A DNA stretch of 64,000 nucleotides. Origin: Cohnella rhizosphaerae. GTDB lineage: Bacteria > Bacillota > Bacilli > Paenibacillales > Paenibacillaceae. The notes below the pieces were generated by a model. That model saw only the letters and a program-made list of their open reading frames with translations, was not told the DNA's origin and searched no databases. This document shows, one piece after another, positions 9,260-17,738 of the stretch (position 1 is the first letter of the stretch; each line of letters begins with the position of its first letter). The position numbers and the translations under genes were made by a program. The stretch spans positions 682,001-746,000 of the forward strand of contig NZ_JAPDIA010000008.1 of the NCBI RefSeq assembly GCF_029525575.1, read 5' to 3'.

Positions 9260-10078
9260 TCAGCCGTGAAGGAGCGATTCCGCGCCGTCGATGTAAATGG
9301 GCGTCCCGGTAATGTGCGAAGACTCGTCGGAAGCGAGGAACTTCACGAGGCTGGCGACCTGCTTGGCGCTGCCCGGCTTGTGGCGAAGCGGCTGGTCGCC
9401 CTCGGGAAATTCTACCGGAATCGCGATCTCGTCGACCTCCGGCCGGCGATCCGTGTTTTCCCCGATGTTCGTCTCGATCGCGCCGGGACAGATCGCATTG
9501 ACGCGGATGCGATACTTGGCGAGTTCGAGAGCGGCCATCTGCATAAACGCGACTTGTCCCGCCTTCGAGGTGCTGTAGGCGCTGAAGCCGAAGTTGGAGA
9601 AAACGCGGTTGCCGTTGATAGAGCTCGTTATGATAATGCTGCCGCCCTGCTTTTTAAGCGCCGGCACCGCGTGCTTGACCGTCAGGAAGGTGCCGGTCAG
9701 ATTAATGCCGATCGTCGCGCTCCAGTCGTCCATGCCCATATCCTCGATCGGCAGAAGCACGCCGTTGATGCCGGCGTTGGCGACGACGATGTCGAGCCGG
9801 CCCCACGTATCGAGCACCTTCTTTACGGCTGTCTGCATGTCGGCTTCGACGGAGATGTCGGCTTCGACCGGGATCGCTTCGCCGCCCGCTTCGGCGATCT
9901 TATGTACCGCCTGCTCCAGCTCGTCGTCGCCGCCCCGTCCGAGCAGCGCCACTTTCGCTCCATCTTGGGCGAGTCTGACGGCCGACGCGAGTCCGATGCC
10001 CGATGCGGCGCCGGTCACGAGCGCTACCTTTCCTGCGAGATCGCCGTTTCCGGCACTGCCTTGCGCAGCGTTAGCCAT
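9260..10078 (-). CDS. SDR-family oxidoreductase (glucose dehydrogenase-like)
   Basis: 272 residues with the classical short-chain dehydrogenase layout: cofactor loop TGAASGIG (residues about 22-29), NAGINGV, catalytic Ser in TSSINGN, and YSTSKAG giving the Tyr-x3-Lys pair. The C-terminus ITGTPIYIDGAESL is typical of glucose/ribitol-type SDRs. NAD(P)-dependent oxidation of a sugar or alcohol is the family role; the substrate is unknown. ATG at 10078 follows GAAGGAGCG. It is 84 bp upstream of the amylase on the same strand and could be co-transcribed with it. Confidence 0.83.
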   Translation of the reverse strand: MANAAQGSAGNGDLAGKVALVTGAASGIGLASAVRLAQDGAKVALLGRGGDDELEQAVHKIAEAGGEAIPVEADISVEADMQTAVKKVLDTWGRLDIVVANAGINGVLLPIEDMGMDDWSATIGINLTGTFLTVKHAVPALKKQGGSIIITSSINGNRVFSNFGFSAYSTSKAGQVAFMQMAALELAKYRIRVNAICPGAIETNIGENTDRRPEVDEIAIPVEFPEGDQPLRHKPGSAKQVASLVKFLASDESSHITGTPIYIDGAESLLHG

Positions 10079-10224
10079 GTTCGATCGCTCCTTCGATTGG
10101 CAAGTTGTTTTTACACAAAAAAGCTATACCCGTCGCTCGGCAACCTGCAACAACGCGTTATTCCTCCACGAAGGAATGATGTTATAATGATGGTTACGAT
10201 CGCGTGAAGGAGGAGCGCTTGCTC

Positions 10225-11070
10225 ATGCGCAGCAAACGGATCTTACCGCTCGCGGCTCTCGCCTGTGCGGTGGCGGCCGCGCAACCTGTCGCGGCAGGCG
10301 TTACGCTTGGCGATTCCGCGGCGGCCGCTGTCGCCGCAGGCGCCAGGATCGGAGCGAACGTTTCGGATTCGGCAAGCGCGGTCCCGGCCGACGCGGACGT
10401 CCGGGCATCCGGCGTCAAATCGTCCGAACCCGCCGAGACCCCGGCGGCCAAGCAGCGCAAGCTGCCTAAAGGATTCGTCTATCTGGACGAGGTTATTCCT
10501 TCGGCCGTCTATGAGATTCGATATTATAGCGATTACAACTTCGTCGGCGCCCGCGTAGACGGATACAAGGCGCCCTATGCGGTTATGACGCAGCAGGCCG
10601 CCAAGGCGCTGCAGGCGGTCGCCGCCGATCTTGCCGCCAAAGGCTACAAGCTGGTGGTGTACGACGCGTACCGTCCGCAAAAGGCGGTGGATCACTTCAT
10701 CCGCTGGTCGAAGGACCCGAAAGACCAAAAGACGAAAGACGTCTTTTATCCGGACACCGACAAGCGCAAGCTGTTCAAGCTCGGTTATCTCGCAAGCAAA
10801 TCGGGGCATTCCCGAGGCAGCACGGTCGATCTGTCGATCGCGGGCCTTAAGACAGGCAAGGCCGTCGATATGGGCGGCAGCTTCGACTTCCTCGGACCGG
10901 TGTCCGCGCATGGAGCGAAGCTTGCGAACGCGGCGCAGACGGCGAACCGGAACCTGCTGAAGAAGGCGATGGAGAAGCGGGGATTCAAGGCGTACGACAA
11001 GGAATGGTGGCATTACACGCTCGCAAAGGAGCCTTATCCGAAAACGTATTTTAACTTCGACGTTGAATAG
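10225..11070 (+). CDS. VanX-type D-alanyl-D-alanine dipeptidase, exported
   Basis: 281 residues. ATG 10225 sits 8-9 bases after AAGGAGGAG. An N-terminal basic/hydrophobic stretch (LPLAALACAVAAAQPVAA) looks like a signal peptide, followed by an Ala/Ser-rich linker of about 50 residues. The peptidase M15D zinc motifs are clear: VYDAYRPQKA, SGHSRGSTVDLS (SxHxxGxxxD) and EWWHYTL (ExWH). VanX enzymes cleave D-Ala-D-Ala. No vanH, vanA or vanRS is nearby, and the export signal points to wall turnover rather than glycopeptide resistance (inference). TATAAT at 10183-10188 is a likely -10 element. Confidence 0.85.
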   Translation: MRSKRILPLAALACAVAAAQPVAAGVTLGDSAAAAVAAGARIGANVSDSASAVPADADVRASGVKSSEPAETPAAKQRKLPKGFVYLDEVIPSAVYEIRYYSDYNFVGARVDGYKAPYAVMTQQAAKALQAVAADLAAKGYKLVVYDAYRPQKAVDHFIRWSKDPKDQKTKDVFYPDTDKRKLFKLGYLASKSGHSRGSTVDLSIAGLKTGKAVDMGGSFDFLGPVSAHGAKLANAAQTANRNLLKKAMEKRGFKAYDKEWWHYTLAKEPYPKTYFNFDVE

Positions 11071-11168
11071 GGGGGCTGGAGCTGAGTGTTGTGCGTTGGC
11101 GATCCTAGACAACTATTTAATGGCGATAATTAAATGGGTTAATTCATGAACGAAGGATGGTAGAACGC

Positions 11169-11610
11169 ATGTTGGTTGACGTGAAGGAACGGTTGGAACA
11201 ACGACAAATTTACGAACTGCTCGAGCTGTCCGTTTTTCCGGACCCCGACCGGCTGGTTGAAGTGCTGAACGAATACAGGGAAAATGACGATTTGCGCCTG
11301 CTGGGCTTCGAGGACAACGGGGGAGATCATCGGCGTCATCGGCTACGAAACGGATGCGAACCGCGTCGCGACCATTCGCCATATCGCGGTTCATCCGGAC
11401 GAGCGGGGAAAAGGCTACGGCAGAGGCATGGTGCTGCATCTCCTGACCGCCGCCGATCCCGAACGGATCGAAGCGGAGACGGACGAGGAAGGCGTGAATT
11501 TTTACCGCAGCATCGGCTTCACCGTGCAAAGCCTGGGCGAAAAATATCCGGGCATCGAACGTTTTCGCTGCGCGTACGCCGTGTCTTTGGACGAAGAGGA
11601 AGACGACTAA
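11169..11610 (+). CDS. GNAT-family N-acetyltransferase (frameshifted near 11319-11323)
   Basis: About 146 residues after dropping one G from ACGGGGGAG. ATG 11169 follows AAGGA by about 11 bases; ATG 11157 is in frame but lacks a ribosome site. After the shift the GNAT core is good: EIIGVIGYE (beta-4), IAVHPDERGKGYGRGM (acetyl-CoA loop RGKGYG), VNFYRSIGF. The substrate is unknown. As the sequence stands the N-terminal frame runs on into unrelated protein, so the gene is either broken or misread. Confidence 0.75.
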
Positions 11611-11634
11611 AGCGAACGAGGAGCGGTCAGTCGC

Positions 11635-12192
11635 ATGCGGGCGATCATCGATTTGTTCGGCTATTTGATATTGGCGGGCGGGACGTTCGTCGGCTTGACG
11701 AGCGGTTCCGTCACGCTTGTCGTGCTCAGTCTCTTCGGCGGTCCGGTCCTATTGGGCCTGGGGCATTTGATTGGCATCGCGGAAAACGTGCAGGCGCGTC
11801 TCCTGAACCTGGCGCCGACGCCGGATACGGTCCGGAGCCTGATCAAAAACGCGCCGGCGTACGTCGTCGACGGCTCCGATATCGGCGTAGCTGTGTATCC
11901 TTCGGCGGACGCGCCGTACAAATGGATCGAGCTGAACGGCGAAGTTTACGTGCGGTCGAGAGCGCTGCGAAATTATATCGAAAGCGTCGACAACCGTTAT
12001 TCGTTCGCGCTTCCGGACCGCGAGACGGTCGTTCTTCGCGCTTCCGACCGTTATTCCGACGGCGTGCCTCTCTTTTGGAGCGAAGGACATGTTTATGTCA
12101 TGCTGAGCGCGATCGGTCTATCCGGCATTAGGGAAAACGACCGCATCTCGCTCCGAACGATCCGTCAGACAGGGGAAGGGAACGATCGTTAG
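11635..12192 (+). CDS. Conserved-looking membrane-anchored protein of unknown function
   Basis: 185 residues, ATG 11635 after GAGGAGCGG, 24 bp after the acetyltransferase. I do not recognise a family. The first 50 residues form one or two hydrophobic helices (LFGYLILAGGTFVGLTSG, then LVVLSLFGGPVLLGLGHLIG); the rest is soluble and mixed, with no cysteines and no obvious catalytic motif. Probably an integral membrane protein with a cytosolic or external domain. Same strand as the flanking small genes at short spacing, so perhaps one transcript. Confidence 0.65.
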   Translation: MRAIIDLFGYLILAGGTFVGLTSGSVTLVVLSLFGGPVLLGLGHLIGIAENVQARLLNLAPTPDTVRSLIKNAPAYVVDGSDIGVAVYPSADAPYKWIELNGEVYVRSRALRNYIESVDNRYSFALPDRETVVLRASDRYSDGVPLFWSEGHVYVMLSAIGLSGIRENDRISLRTIRQTGEGNDR

Positions 12193-12248
12193 GCAGAGCG
12201 ATAGGGCGGCAGGCGTCGTACATATGCCAATCCTCCGGAGGTGTAGCG

Positions 12249-12545
12249 ATGATTTTGCAATCTTCGACGCTCAGCGTCAAGTCCGGCATGGCAAGCGAGT
12301 TCGAGAGCAGCTTCCGCAAGGCCCAGAAGCTGCTCGCCGGCACGCGGGGCTATATTTCGCATGAGCTTCACAAATGCGTGGAGCGGGAGGGCCGCTATAT
12401 GCTGCTTGTCCGATGGCAATCCATCGGCGATCACGTCGTCGGGTTTATGGGTTCTCCGGCCCAGGGGGAGTGGCAGGCCGCGTTGAACGAATTTTACGAA
12501 CGGGAACCGGAGAGCGACCATTACATTCGCATTCGTCTGGACTAA
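12249..12545 (+). CDS. Antibiotic biosynthesis monooxygenase-fold protein (ABM family)
   Basis: 98 residues with an excellent CCGGAGGTG ribosome site. The pattern LSVKSGMASEFESSFRKAQ ... GYISHELHKC ... YMLLVRWQSIGDH fits the dimeric alpha-beta barrel (ABM/HmoA/YgiN-like) family, whose members include haem-degrading and quinol monooxygenases. No haem ligand can be assigned from sequence alone, so the reaction is open. Confidence 0.75.
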   Translation: MILQSSTLSVKSGMASEFESSFRKAQKLLAGTRGYISHELHKCVEREGRYMLLVRWQSIGDHVVGFMGSPAQGEWQAALNEFYEREPESDHYIRIRLD

Positions 12546-12573
12546 CTTATTTATTAGGAAAAGAGGGGAAGCC

Positions 12574-13083
12574 GTGCCGCAGCAAGAAGCCTTTCGCATT
12601 GAAGTCGCCCGGTTCGACGATCTGCCGGACATCGTCTCGATCTACAACGCCACGATCCCGGGCAGGCAGGTGACGGCGGATCTGGAGCCGGTATCGGTCG
12701 AGAGCCGCATCGGCTGGTTCGAGGCGCATCGGCAGGATCGGCATCCCTTGTGGGTATTGCGCGCGGAAGGGCGCGTCGCCGGTTGGCTAAGCTTCTCGTC
12801 CTACCATAGCAGGGCGGCATACGATGCGACGGTCGAGCTCAGCATCTACGTCTCCGAAGCCGAACGGGGCCGTGGCCTGGGCGGCATGCTCATCCGCCAT
12901 GCCATCGCGGCCGCTCCGCCGCTCGGCGTCAAGACGCTGGTCGGGCTCGTATTCGGTCACAACGAGCCGAGCCTCCGCCTGCTCGGCAAGCACGGCTTCG
13001 AACGCTGGGGACTGCTGCCCCGCGTCGCGGAGCTCGACGGCATCGAACGGGATTTGGTCATCGTCGGTCTGCGGGTCGGCTGA
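12574..13083 (+). CDS. GNAT acetyltransferase, phosphinothricin acetyltransferase-like
   Basis: 169 residues from GTG 12574 after AAAGAGGGGAAGCC. It starts IEVARFDDLPDIVSIYN, then WFEAHRQ, and carries the acetyl-CoA loop VSEAERGRGLGGMLI and NEPSLRLLGKHGFERWG, the layout of Pat/YwnH-like N-acetyltransferases that acetylate phosphinothricin or methionine sulfoximine-like amino acids. Closely follows the ABM protein and is probably in the same transcript. Confidence 0.8.
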   Translation: MPQQEAFRIEVARFDDLPDIVSIYNATIPGRQVTADLEPVSVESRIGWFEAHRQDRHPLWVLRAEGRVAGWLSFSSYHSRAAYDATVELSIYVSEAERGRGLGGMLIRHAIAAAPPLGVKTLVGLVFGHNEPSLRLLGKHGFERWGLLPRVAELDGIERDLVIVGLRVG

Positions 13084-13126
13084 AGCGGATCGGAAGACTC
13101 CGCAGGAGGTTTAGTCGCTAAACAGG

Positions 13127-13620
13127 CCGTCTCGTGGCGAGTAACAACGGCGCCCGGTGCCGCTATTGCATCAAAACCTCGTCGTCGACGAGAAATAAGG
13201 TTGTCCCGTGCCGCTATTACACCAAAACCTCGTCGTCGGCGAGTAATAAGGGTGTCCCGTGCCGCTATTACACCAAAACCTCGTCGTCGACGAGAAATAA
13301 GGGTATCCCGTGCCGCTATTGCTCCAAAACGTCGCCGTCGGCGAGAAATAAGGGTGTCCCGTGCCGTTATTGCTCCAAAACGTCGCCGTCGGCGAGAAAT
13401 AAAGGTGTCCCGTGCCGCTATTACACCAAAACCTCGTCGTCGGCGAGTAATAAAGGTGTCCCGTGCCGCTATTACACCAAGACCTCGTCGACGACGAGAA
13501 ATAAGGGTGTCCCGTGCCGCTATTGCATCAAAACCTCGTCGTCGACGAGAAATAAGGGTGTCCCGTGCCGCTATTTCAAAAAAAACGCTGCACTTGGCGA
13601 GTAATAGTGCTGCTCAGTGC
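13127..13620. repeat. 51-bp tandem array 1 (nine monomers, hairpin-bearing)
   Basis: The element GYTATT recurs at 13162, 13213, 13264, 13315, 13366, 13417, 13468, 13519 and 13570: exactly 51 bp apart each time. The monomer reads GCTATT, an A-rich segment, an inverted repeat, TAATAAGGG or AAATAAGGG, then GTCCCGTGCC. The core inverted repeat is CTCGTCG-T-CGACGAG in units 1, 3 and 8. Units 2 and 6 have CGGCGAG on the right, units 4 and 5 have TCGCCG-T-CGGCGA, and unit 7 keeps both arms but changes the centre to A. The last unit is degenerate and a half unit precedes the first. Long open frames across it only reflect the multiple-of-three period. It lies between an acetyltransferase gene and the rhamnose operon. 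Confidence 0.95.
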
Positions 13621-13774
13621 TGCTGATGCTTTTATACGCTTCCGGTAAACGAGGAGGCGGGATTTATCGGTGCTGCTCCGGTTTTGTTATTGTATACGTC
13701 CTCATGAATCATTCATGTTAGCATGTACATCCTCATTCGCGAGGGTGTTTTTTTTGTTTTTCTGCGAAAATGCA

Positions 13775-13830
13775 TATTCAAAAACAAACAAAGATGATAT
13801 AGTGAAAACAAAAGAAAACAAAACACATAC
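13775..13830 (+). promoter_or_regulatory. rhamnose operon promoter with repeated AAAACAAA operator elements
   Basis: Upstream of rhaEW an A-rich tract carries several direct copies of AAAACAAA / GAAAACAAAA, with TATAGT (13798-13803) as a possible -10. DeoR-family repressors commonly bind such direct repeats, and a DeoR-type gene closes this operon. The identity of the regulator is inferred. Confidence 0.5.
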
Positions 13831-13846
13831 TCGGAGGTCTCATCTC

Positions 13847-15916
13847 ATGGTTCAAAGCTTGTGGAATTCCTCGGAAGCATCGAAGCAAGAAAACGCGCTG
13901 GACCAGCTCGTTTATCGCTCCAACATCATCGGCGCCGATCGCCGCGTCTGCAACTGGGGCGGCGGCAATACGTCCGCGAAGACGATCGTGAAGGATTTCC
14001 GCGGCCGCGACGTCGAAGTCATGTACGTGAAAGGAAGCGGTTCCGATCTCGCTTCGATGAAAGCCGGCAATTTCACGGGCTTGCGCATGGACGACATTCG
14101 CCCGCTGTTCGAGAAGGACGAGATGCCGGATGAAGAGATGGTCGCCTATCTCGTCAATTGCATGATCGACGTCAAGCACCCGCGCGCCTCGATCGAGACG
14201 CTGCTGCATGCGTTCCTGCCGTTCAAGCACGTCGACCATACGCATCCGGATTCGATCATCAGCCTGTGCTGCGCCGACAACGGCAAAGAGCTGGCGAAGG
14301 AAATTTTCGGCGACCGCTTCGTATGGGTGCCTTACATCCGTCCGGGCTTCAAGCTGTCCAAGATGATCGCGGAAGGCGTGCTGGCGAACCCGAACGCCGA
14401 GCTCGTCCTGATGGAAAAGCACGGCCTCGTCACCTGGGGCGAGACGAGCGAGGAGGCTTACGCGCAGACGATCAAGATCATCAGCGAAGCCGAAGCGTTC
14501 ATCGAAGCGCGCGTCAACGCCGCGACGCTGTTCGGCGGCGTTAAGCACGAAGCGCTGCCGGCCGACGTTCGCCGCAGCATCGCGTCGCAGGTCATGCCGA
14601 CGATCCGCGGCGCCGTCTCCGACGCCAAGAAGATGATCCTGTCGTTCGACGACGCGGACGACGTGCTGGCGTTCGTCGGCGGCGAACGCTCGCCGAAGCT
14701 GTCCCAAGTCGGCGCCGCCTGCCCGGACCACCTCGTGCACACGAAGGTCGTGCCGCTGTTCATCGACTGGACGCCGAACGCGGACGACGTCGAAGGCCTG
14801 AAGCAGGTCCTCAAGGATAGCGTCGCCGCTTACAAGGAGCAGTACAAAGCGTACTTCGAGCGCAACAAAAACGAAGGCGACGTCATGTTCGAGCCTGCGC
14901 CGCGCGTCATCCTGATCCCTGGCGTCGGCATGATCAACACCGGCAAGAGCTGGGCGATGTCCCAAGTCAGCGGCGCGCTCTACCACCGCGCGATCGCGGT
15001 TATGCGCGGCGCGACCGCGCTCGGCGAATTCGTCTCGCTCAGCGAAAACGAATCCTATAACGTCGAGTACTGGCCGCTCGAGCTTTACAAGCTGACGCTT
15101 GCACCGGCCGAAGCCGAATTTTCGCGCAAGGTGGCGTTCATCACCGGCGGCGCTGGCGGCATCGGCAGCGAGACGGCTCGCCGCCTCGTATCCGAAGGCG
15201 CGCACGTCGTGCTGGCTGACCTGAACCTCGAAGGCGCAGAGAAGGTCGCGGCCGAGATCAACGCCCGCTTCGGCGACAGCCGCGCGATCGCGGTCAAGAT
15301 GGACGTGACGAACGAAGAGGCGGTTCAGGCAGCTTACGCGGCTACCGCGCTTGCCTACGGCGGCGTCGACATCATCGTCAACAACGCGGGTCTCGCGACC
15401 TCCAGCCCGTTCGAAGAGACGTCGCTGAAGGAATGGAACCTGAACATGAACGTGCTCGGCACCGGCTATTTCCTGGTCGCCCGCGAAGCGTTCAAGCTGA
15501 TGAAGGCGCAAGCGGTCGGCGGCAGCATGGTGTTCATCGGCTCCAAGAACTCCGTCTACGCCGGCAAAAACGCCACCGCCTACAGCGCGGCCAAGGCGCT
15601 CGAAGCCCATCTGGCGCGCTGCATCGCGGCTGAAGGCGGCGAGCACGGCATCCGCGTCAACACGATCCTGCCGGACGCGATCCTGCAAGGCTCCGCGATC
15701 TGGAACGGCAGCTGGCGCAACGAACGCGCGGCGGCCTACGGCATCGAGCCCGACCAGCTCGAGGAGTATTACCGCAAGCGCACGACGCTGCTCGTCAACA
15801 TCTATCCGCGCGACATCGCGGAAGGCGTCGCGTTCTTCGCCTCCTCGAAGGCCGAAAAGACGACGGGCTGCATGCTTACGATCGACGGCGGCGTACCGGC
15901 CGCGTTCACGCGCTAA
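13847..15916 (+). CDS. rhaEW: Bifunctional rhamnulose-1-phosphate aldolase / lactaldehyde dehydrogenase
   Basis: 689 residues, ATG 13847 after GGAGG. The N-terminal 400 or so residues are a class II aldolase domain with zinc-ligand histidines in HVDHTHPDS and the LMEKHGLVTWG segment. From about residue 425 there is a complete SDR dehydrogenase: FITGGAGGIGSETA, NNAGLATS, Ser in FIGSKNS and YSAAKALEAH. This is the RhaEW/YuxG architecture. The aldolase splits L-rhamnulose 1-phosphate to DHAP and L-lactaldehyde; the dehydrogenase half oxidises lactaldehyde to L-lactate (known for B. subtilis RhaEW). First gene of a five-gene operon; lactate can be used by the lut genes downstream. Confidence 0.93.
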   Translation: MVQSLWNSSEASKQENALDQLVYRSNIIGADRRVCNWGGGNTSAKTIVKDFRGRDVEVMYVKGSGSDLASMKAGNFTGLRMDDIRPLFEKDEMPDEEMVAYLVNCMIDVKHPRASIETLLHAFLPFKHVDHTHPDSIISLCCADNGKELAKEIFGDRFVWVPYIRPGFKLSKMIAEGVLANPNAELVLMEKHGLVTWGETSEEAYAQTIKIISEAEAFIEARVNAATLFGGVKHEALPADVRRSIASQVMPTIRGAVSDAKKMILSFDDADDVLAFVGGERSPKLSQVGAACPDHLVHTKVVPLFIDWTPNADDVEGLKQVLKDSVAAYKEQYKAYFERNKNEGDVMFEPAPRVILIPGVGMINTGKSWAMSQVSGALYHRAIAVMRGATALGEFVSLSENESYNVEYWPLELYKLTLAPAEAEFSRKVAFITGGAGGIGSETARRLVSEGAHVVLADLNLEGAEKVAAEINARFGDSRAIAVKMDVTNEEAVQAAYAATALAYGGVDIIVNNAGLATSSPFEETSLKEWNLNMNVLGTGYFLVAREAFKLMKAQAVGGSMVFIGSKNSVYAGKNATAYSAAKALEAHLARCIAAEGGEHGIRVNTILPDAILQGSAIWNGSWRNERAAAYGIEPDQLEEYYRKRTTLLVNIYPRDIAEGVAFFASSKAEKTTGCMLTIDGGVPAAFTR

Positions 15917-15960
15917 TCGCCCGCTTGGCGGTTCAATAGCCGACGAAGGAGAATACGCGT

Positions 15961-16332
15961 ATGCCTCAAGCGACAGGCGAAAAGCGCTGGTTCATTCCGG
16001 ACGCCTACATTCCCGAGCATAGCGCGGGCCAGCTTACGAGCCACGAATCGGTATGCGTGCTGAATACCGCATCCGACGACGCGCTGCTCCAGTTCACCAT
16101 TTATTTCGAGGACCGCGAGCCGATCGAGGACATTCTGGTCGTCGTCCCGGCACGTCGCACGCGCCATATCCGCACCTCCTCGCTGGCCAAGGACGGCAAG
16201 AGCATCCCGCCCGGCGTGCCGTACGCGATCGAAGTGCGCAGCGACATCAAGGTCATCGTGCAGTACAGCAGGCTCGACGCGACCCAGGCGGAAAACGCGC
16301 TCATGTCGGTCATGGCGTTTCCGATTCATTAA
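15961..16332 (+). CDS. ASRT-family protein (sensory rhodopsin transducer homologue)
   Basis: 123 residues, start ATG 15961 after GAAGGAGAA. The sequence follows the Anabaena sensory rhodopsin transducer family closely: WFIPDAYIP, SHESVCVLN, ITIYFEDREPIED-type strand, VPARRTRHIR, IVQYSRLDATQAENALMS. This is a small beta-sandwich that forms tetramers in known members. No rhodopsin gene is in the window. It sits between rhaEW and rhaA, so it is probably part of rhamnose use; a ligand- or sugar-binding role is inferred from context only. Confidence 0.85.
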   Translation: MPQATGEKRWFIPDAYIPEHSAGQLTSHESVCVLNTASDDALLQFTIYFEDREPIEDILVVVPARRTRHIRTSSLAKDGKSIPPGVPYAIEVRSDIKVIVQYSRLDATQAENALMSVMAFPIH

Positions 16333-16444
16333 TCGCCCGACCTGTCCGACCTGTCCCAACAGCAATAACCGAACGATCGCAAGCCCGAGCGGCGCGGCGC
16401 ATGACCCGCGTCGCTCGCCTGGCTTAAATAAGGAGGAGACCCAT

Positions 16445-17707
16445 TTGCCATCCACCGATACGACCAAGCAATACGAAGCGGCCAAGGCGCAATACGCGGC
16501 ACACGGCATCGACGTCGACGCGGCGCTCAAGAAGCTGTCCGAGATTAAAATTTCCATGCACTGCTGGCAGGGAGACGACGTACGCGGCTTCATGAATCGC
16601 GACCAGGATCTGACGGGCGGCATCGCGGTCACGGGCAACTATCCCGGCGCGGCGCGCACCCCCGACGAGCTTCGCGCGGATCTGGAAAAAGCGTTCTCGC
16701 TCATTCCCGGCAAACACAAGGTGAACCTGCATGCCATCTACGCGGACACCGACGAAAAAGTGGACCTCGATGCGATCGAGCCTCGCCACTACGAGCGTTG
16801 GGTCGAATGGGCGAAGGCGCAGGGACTCGGACTCGATTTTAATCCGACCTGCTTCTCGCACGAAAATTCCAAGGACGGCTTTACGCTCAGCCATGCCGAT
16901 CCGAAAATCCGCGATTTCTGGATCGAGCACTGCAAGCGCTCCCGCCGCGTCGGCGCTTACTTCGGCGAACAACTCGGCCAGACCTGCGTCACGAACGTCT
17001 GGGTGCCGGACGGCTTCAAGGACAATCCGGTCGATCGTCTCGCCCCGCGCCGGCGTCTGAAGGATGCGCTCGACGAAGTGTTCGCGGAGGAGCTGAATCC
17101 GGCGCACAACCTCGACGCGGTCGAGAGCAAGGTATTCGGCCTCGGCGCCGAAGCGTACACGGTCGGCTCGCACGAGTTTTACATGGGCTACGGCCTGCAA
17201 AACAACAAGCTGATCTGCCTGGATGCCGGCCACTTCCATCCGACGGAGGTCATCTCCGGCAAGCTGTCCTCGCTGTCGCTGTTCGCCGAAGGCATGCTGC
17301 TGCACGTGAGCCGTCCGGTCCGCTGGGACAGCGACCACGTCGTCATTCTCGACGACGAGCTGTACGAGATCGGCAAGGAGCTCGTCCGCGGCGACCTGCT
17401 CGGCAAGACGCATATCGGCCTGGACTTCTTCGACGCCAGCATCAACCGCGTCGCGGCGTGGGTCATCGGCACGCGCAACACGATCAAGGCGCTGCTCCAG
17501 GCGCTGCTCGAGCCGACGGACCTGCTTCGCAAGGCCGAGCTCGAGGGCGATTACACGTCGCGTCTCGCGCTTACCGAGGAGTTCAAGACGTACCCGTTCG
17601 GCGCGATCTGGGACTACTACTGCGAATCGCAAGGCGTACCGGTCCGCGAGCGCTGGCTGGAAGAGGTCAAGGCGTACGAACGCGACGTGCTCGCCGCGCG
17701 CGCCTAA
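16445..17707 (+). CDS. rhaA: L-rhamnose isomerase
   Basis: 420 residues, TTG 16445 after AAGGAGGAG, close to the usual length of about 419. Recognisable segments: KISMHCWQGDDV near the N-terminus, GNYPGAARTPDELR, GLDFNPTCFSH with metal-site residues, LDAGHFHPTEV and WVIGTRNTIKALL. Converts L-rhamnose to L-rhamnulose with a divalent metal. It precedes the kinase rhaB by 31 bp. No mutarotase (rhaM) or sugar transporter gene is in the cluster. Confidence 0.95.
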   Translation: MPSTDTTKQYEAAKAQYAAHGIDVDAALKKLSEIKISMHCWQGDDVRGFMNRDQDLTGGIAVTGNYPGAARTPDELRADLEKAFSLIPGKHKVNLHAIYADTDEKVDLDAIEPRHYERWVEWAKAQGLGLDFNPTCFSHENSKDGFTLSHADPKIRDFWIEHCKRSRRVGAYFGEQLGQTCVTNVWVPDGFKDNPVDRLAPRRRLKDALDEVFAEELNPAHNLDAVESKVFGLGAEAYTVGSHEFYMGYGLQNNKLICLDAGHFHPTEVISGKLSSLSLFAEGMLLHVSRPVRWDSDHVVILDDELYEIGKELVRGDLLGKTHIGLDFFDASINRVAAWVIGTRNTIKALLQALLEPTDLLRKAELEGDYTSRLALTEEFKTYPFGAIWDYYCESQGVPVRERWLEEVKAYERDVLAARA

Positions 17708-17738
17708 AGCCTAAGACGGATACGGGAGGTAGCGGATA

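Noticed and set aside
8387..10207. 606-residue plus-strand frame opposite the amylase and SDR genes
   Set aside because: Runs across two unrelated well-supported minus-strand genes; it is composition-driven.
13134..13604. 156-residue Cys/Tyr/Thr repeat protein in array 1
   Set aside because: Because 51 is a multiple of three, several frames stay open through the array. No ribosome site; variation tracks the nucleotide stem, not the codons.
13778..15688. 636-residue minus-strand open frame opposite rhaEW
   Set aside because: Antisense shadow of a clear bifunctional enzyme; no ribosome site or recognisable domain.
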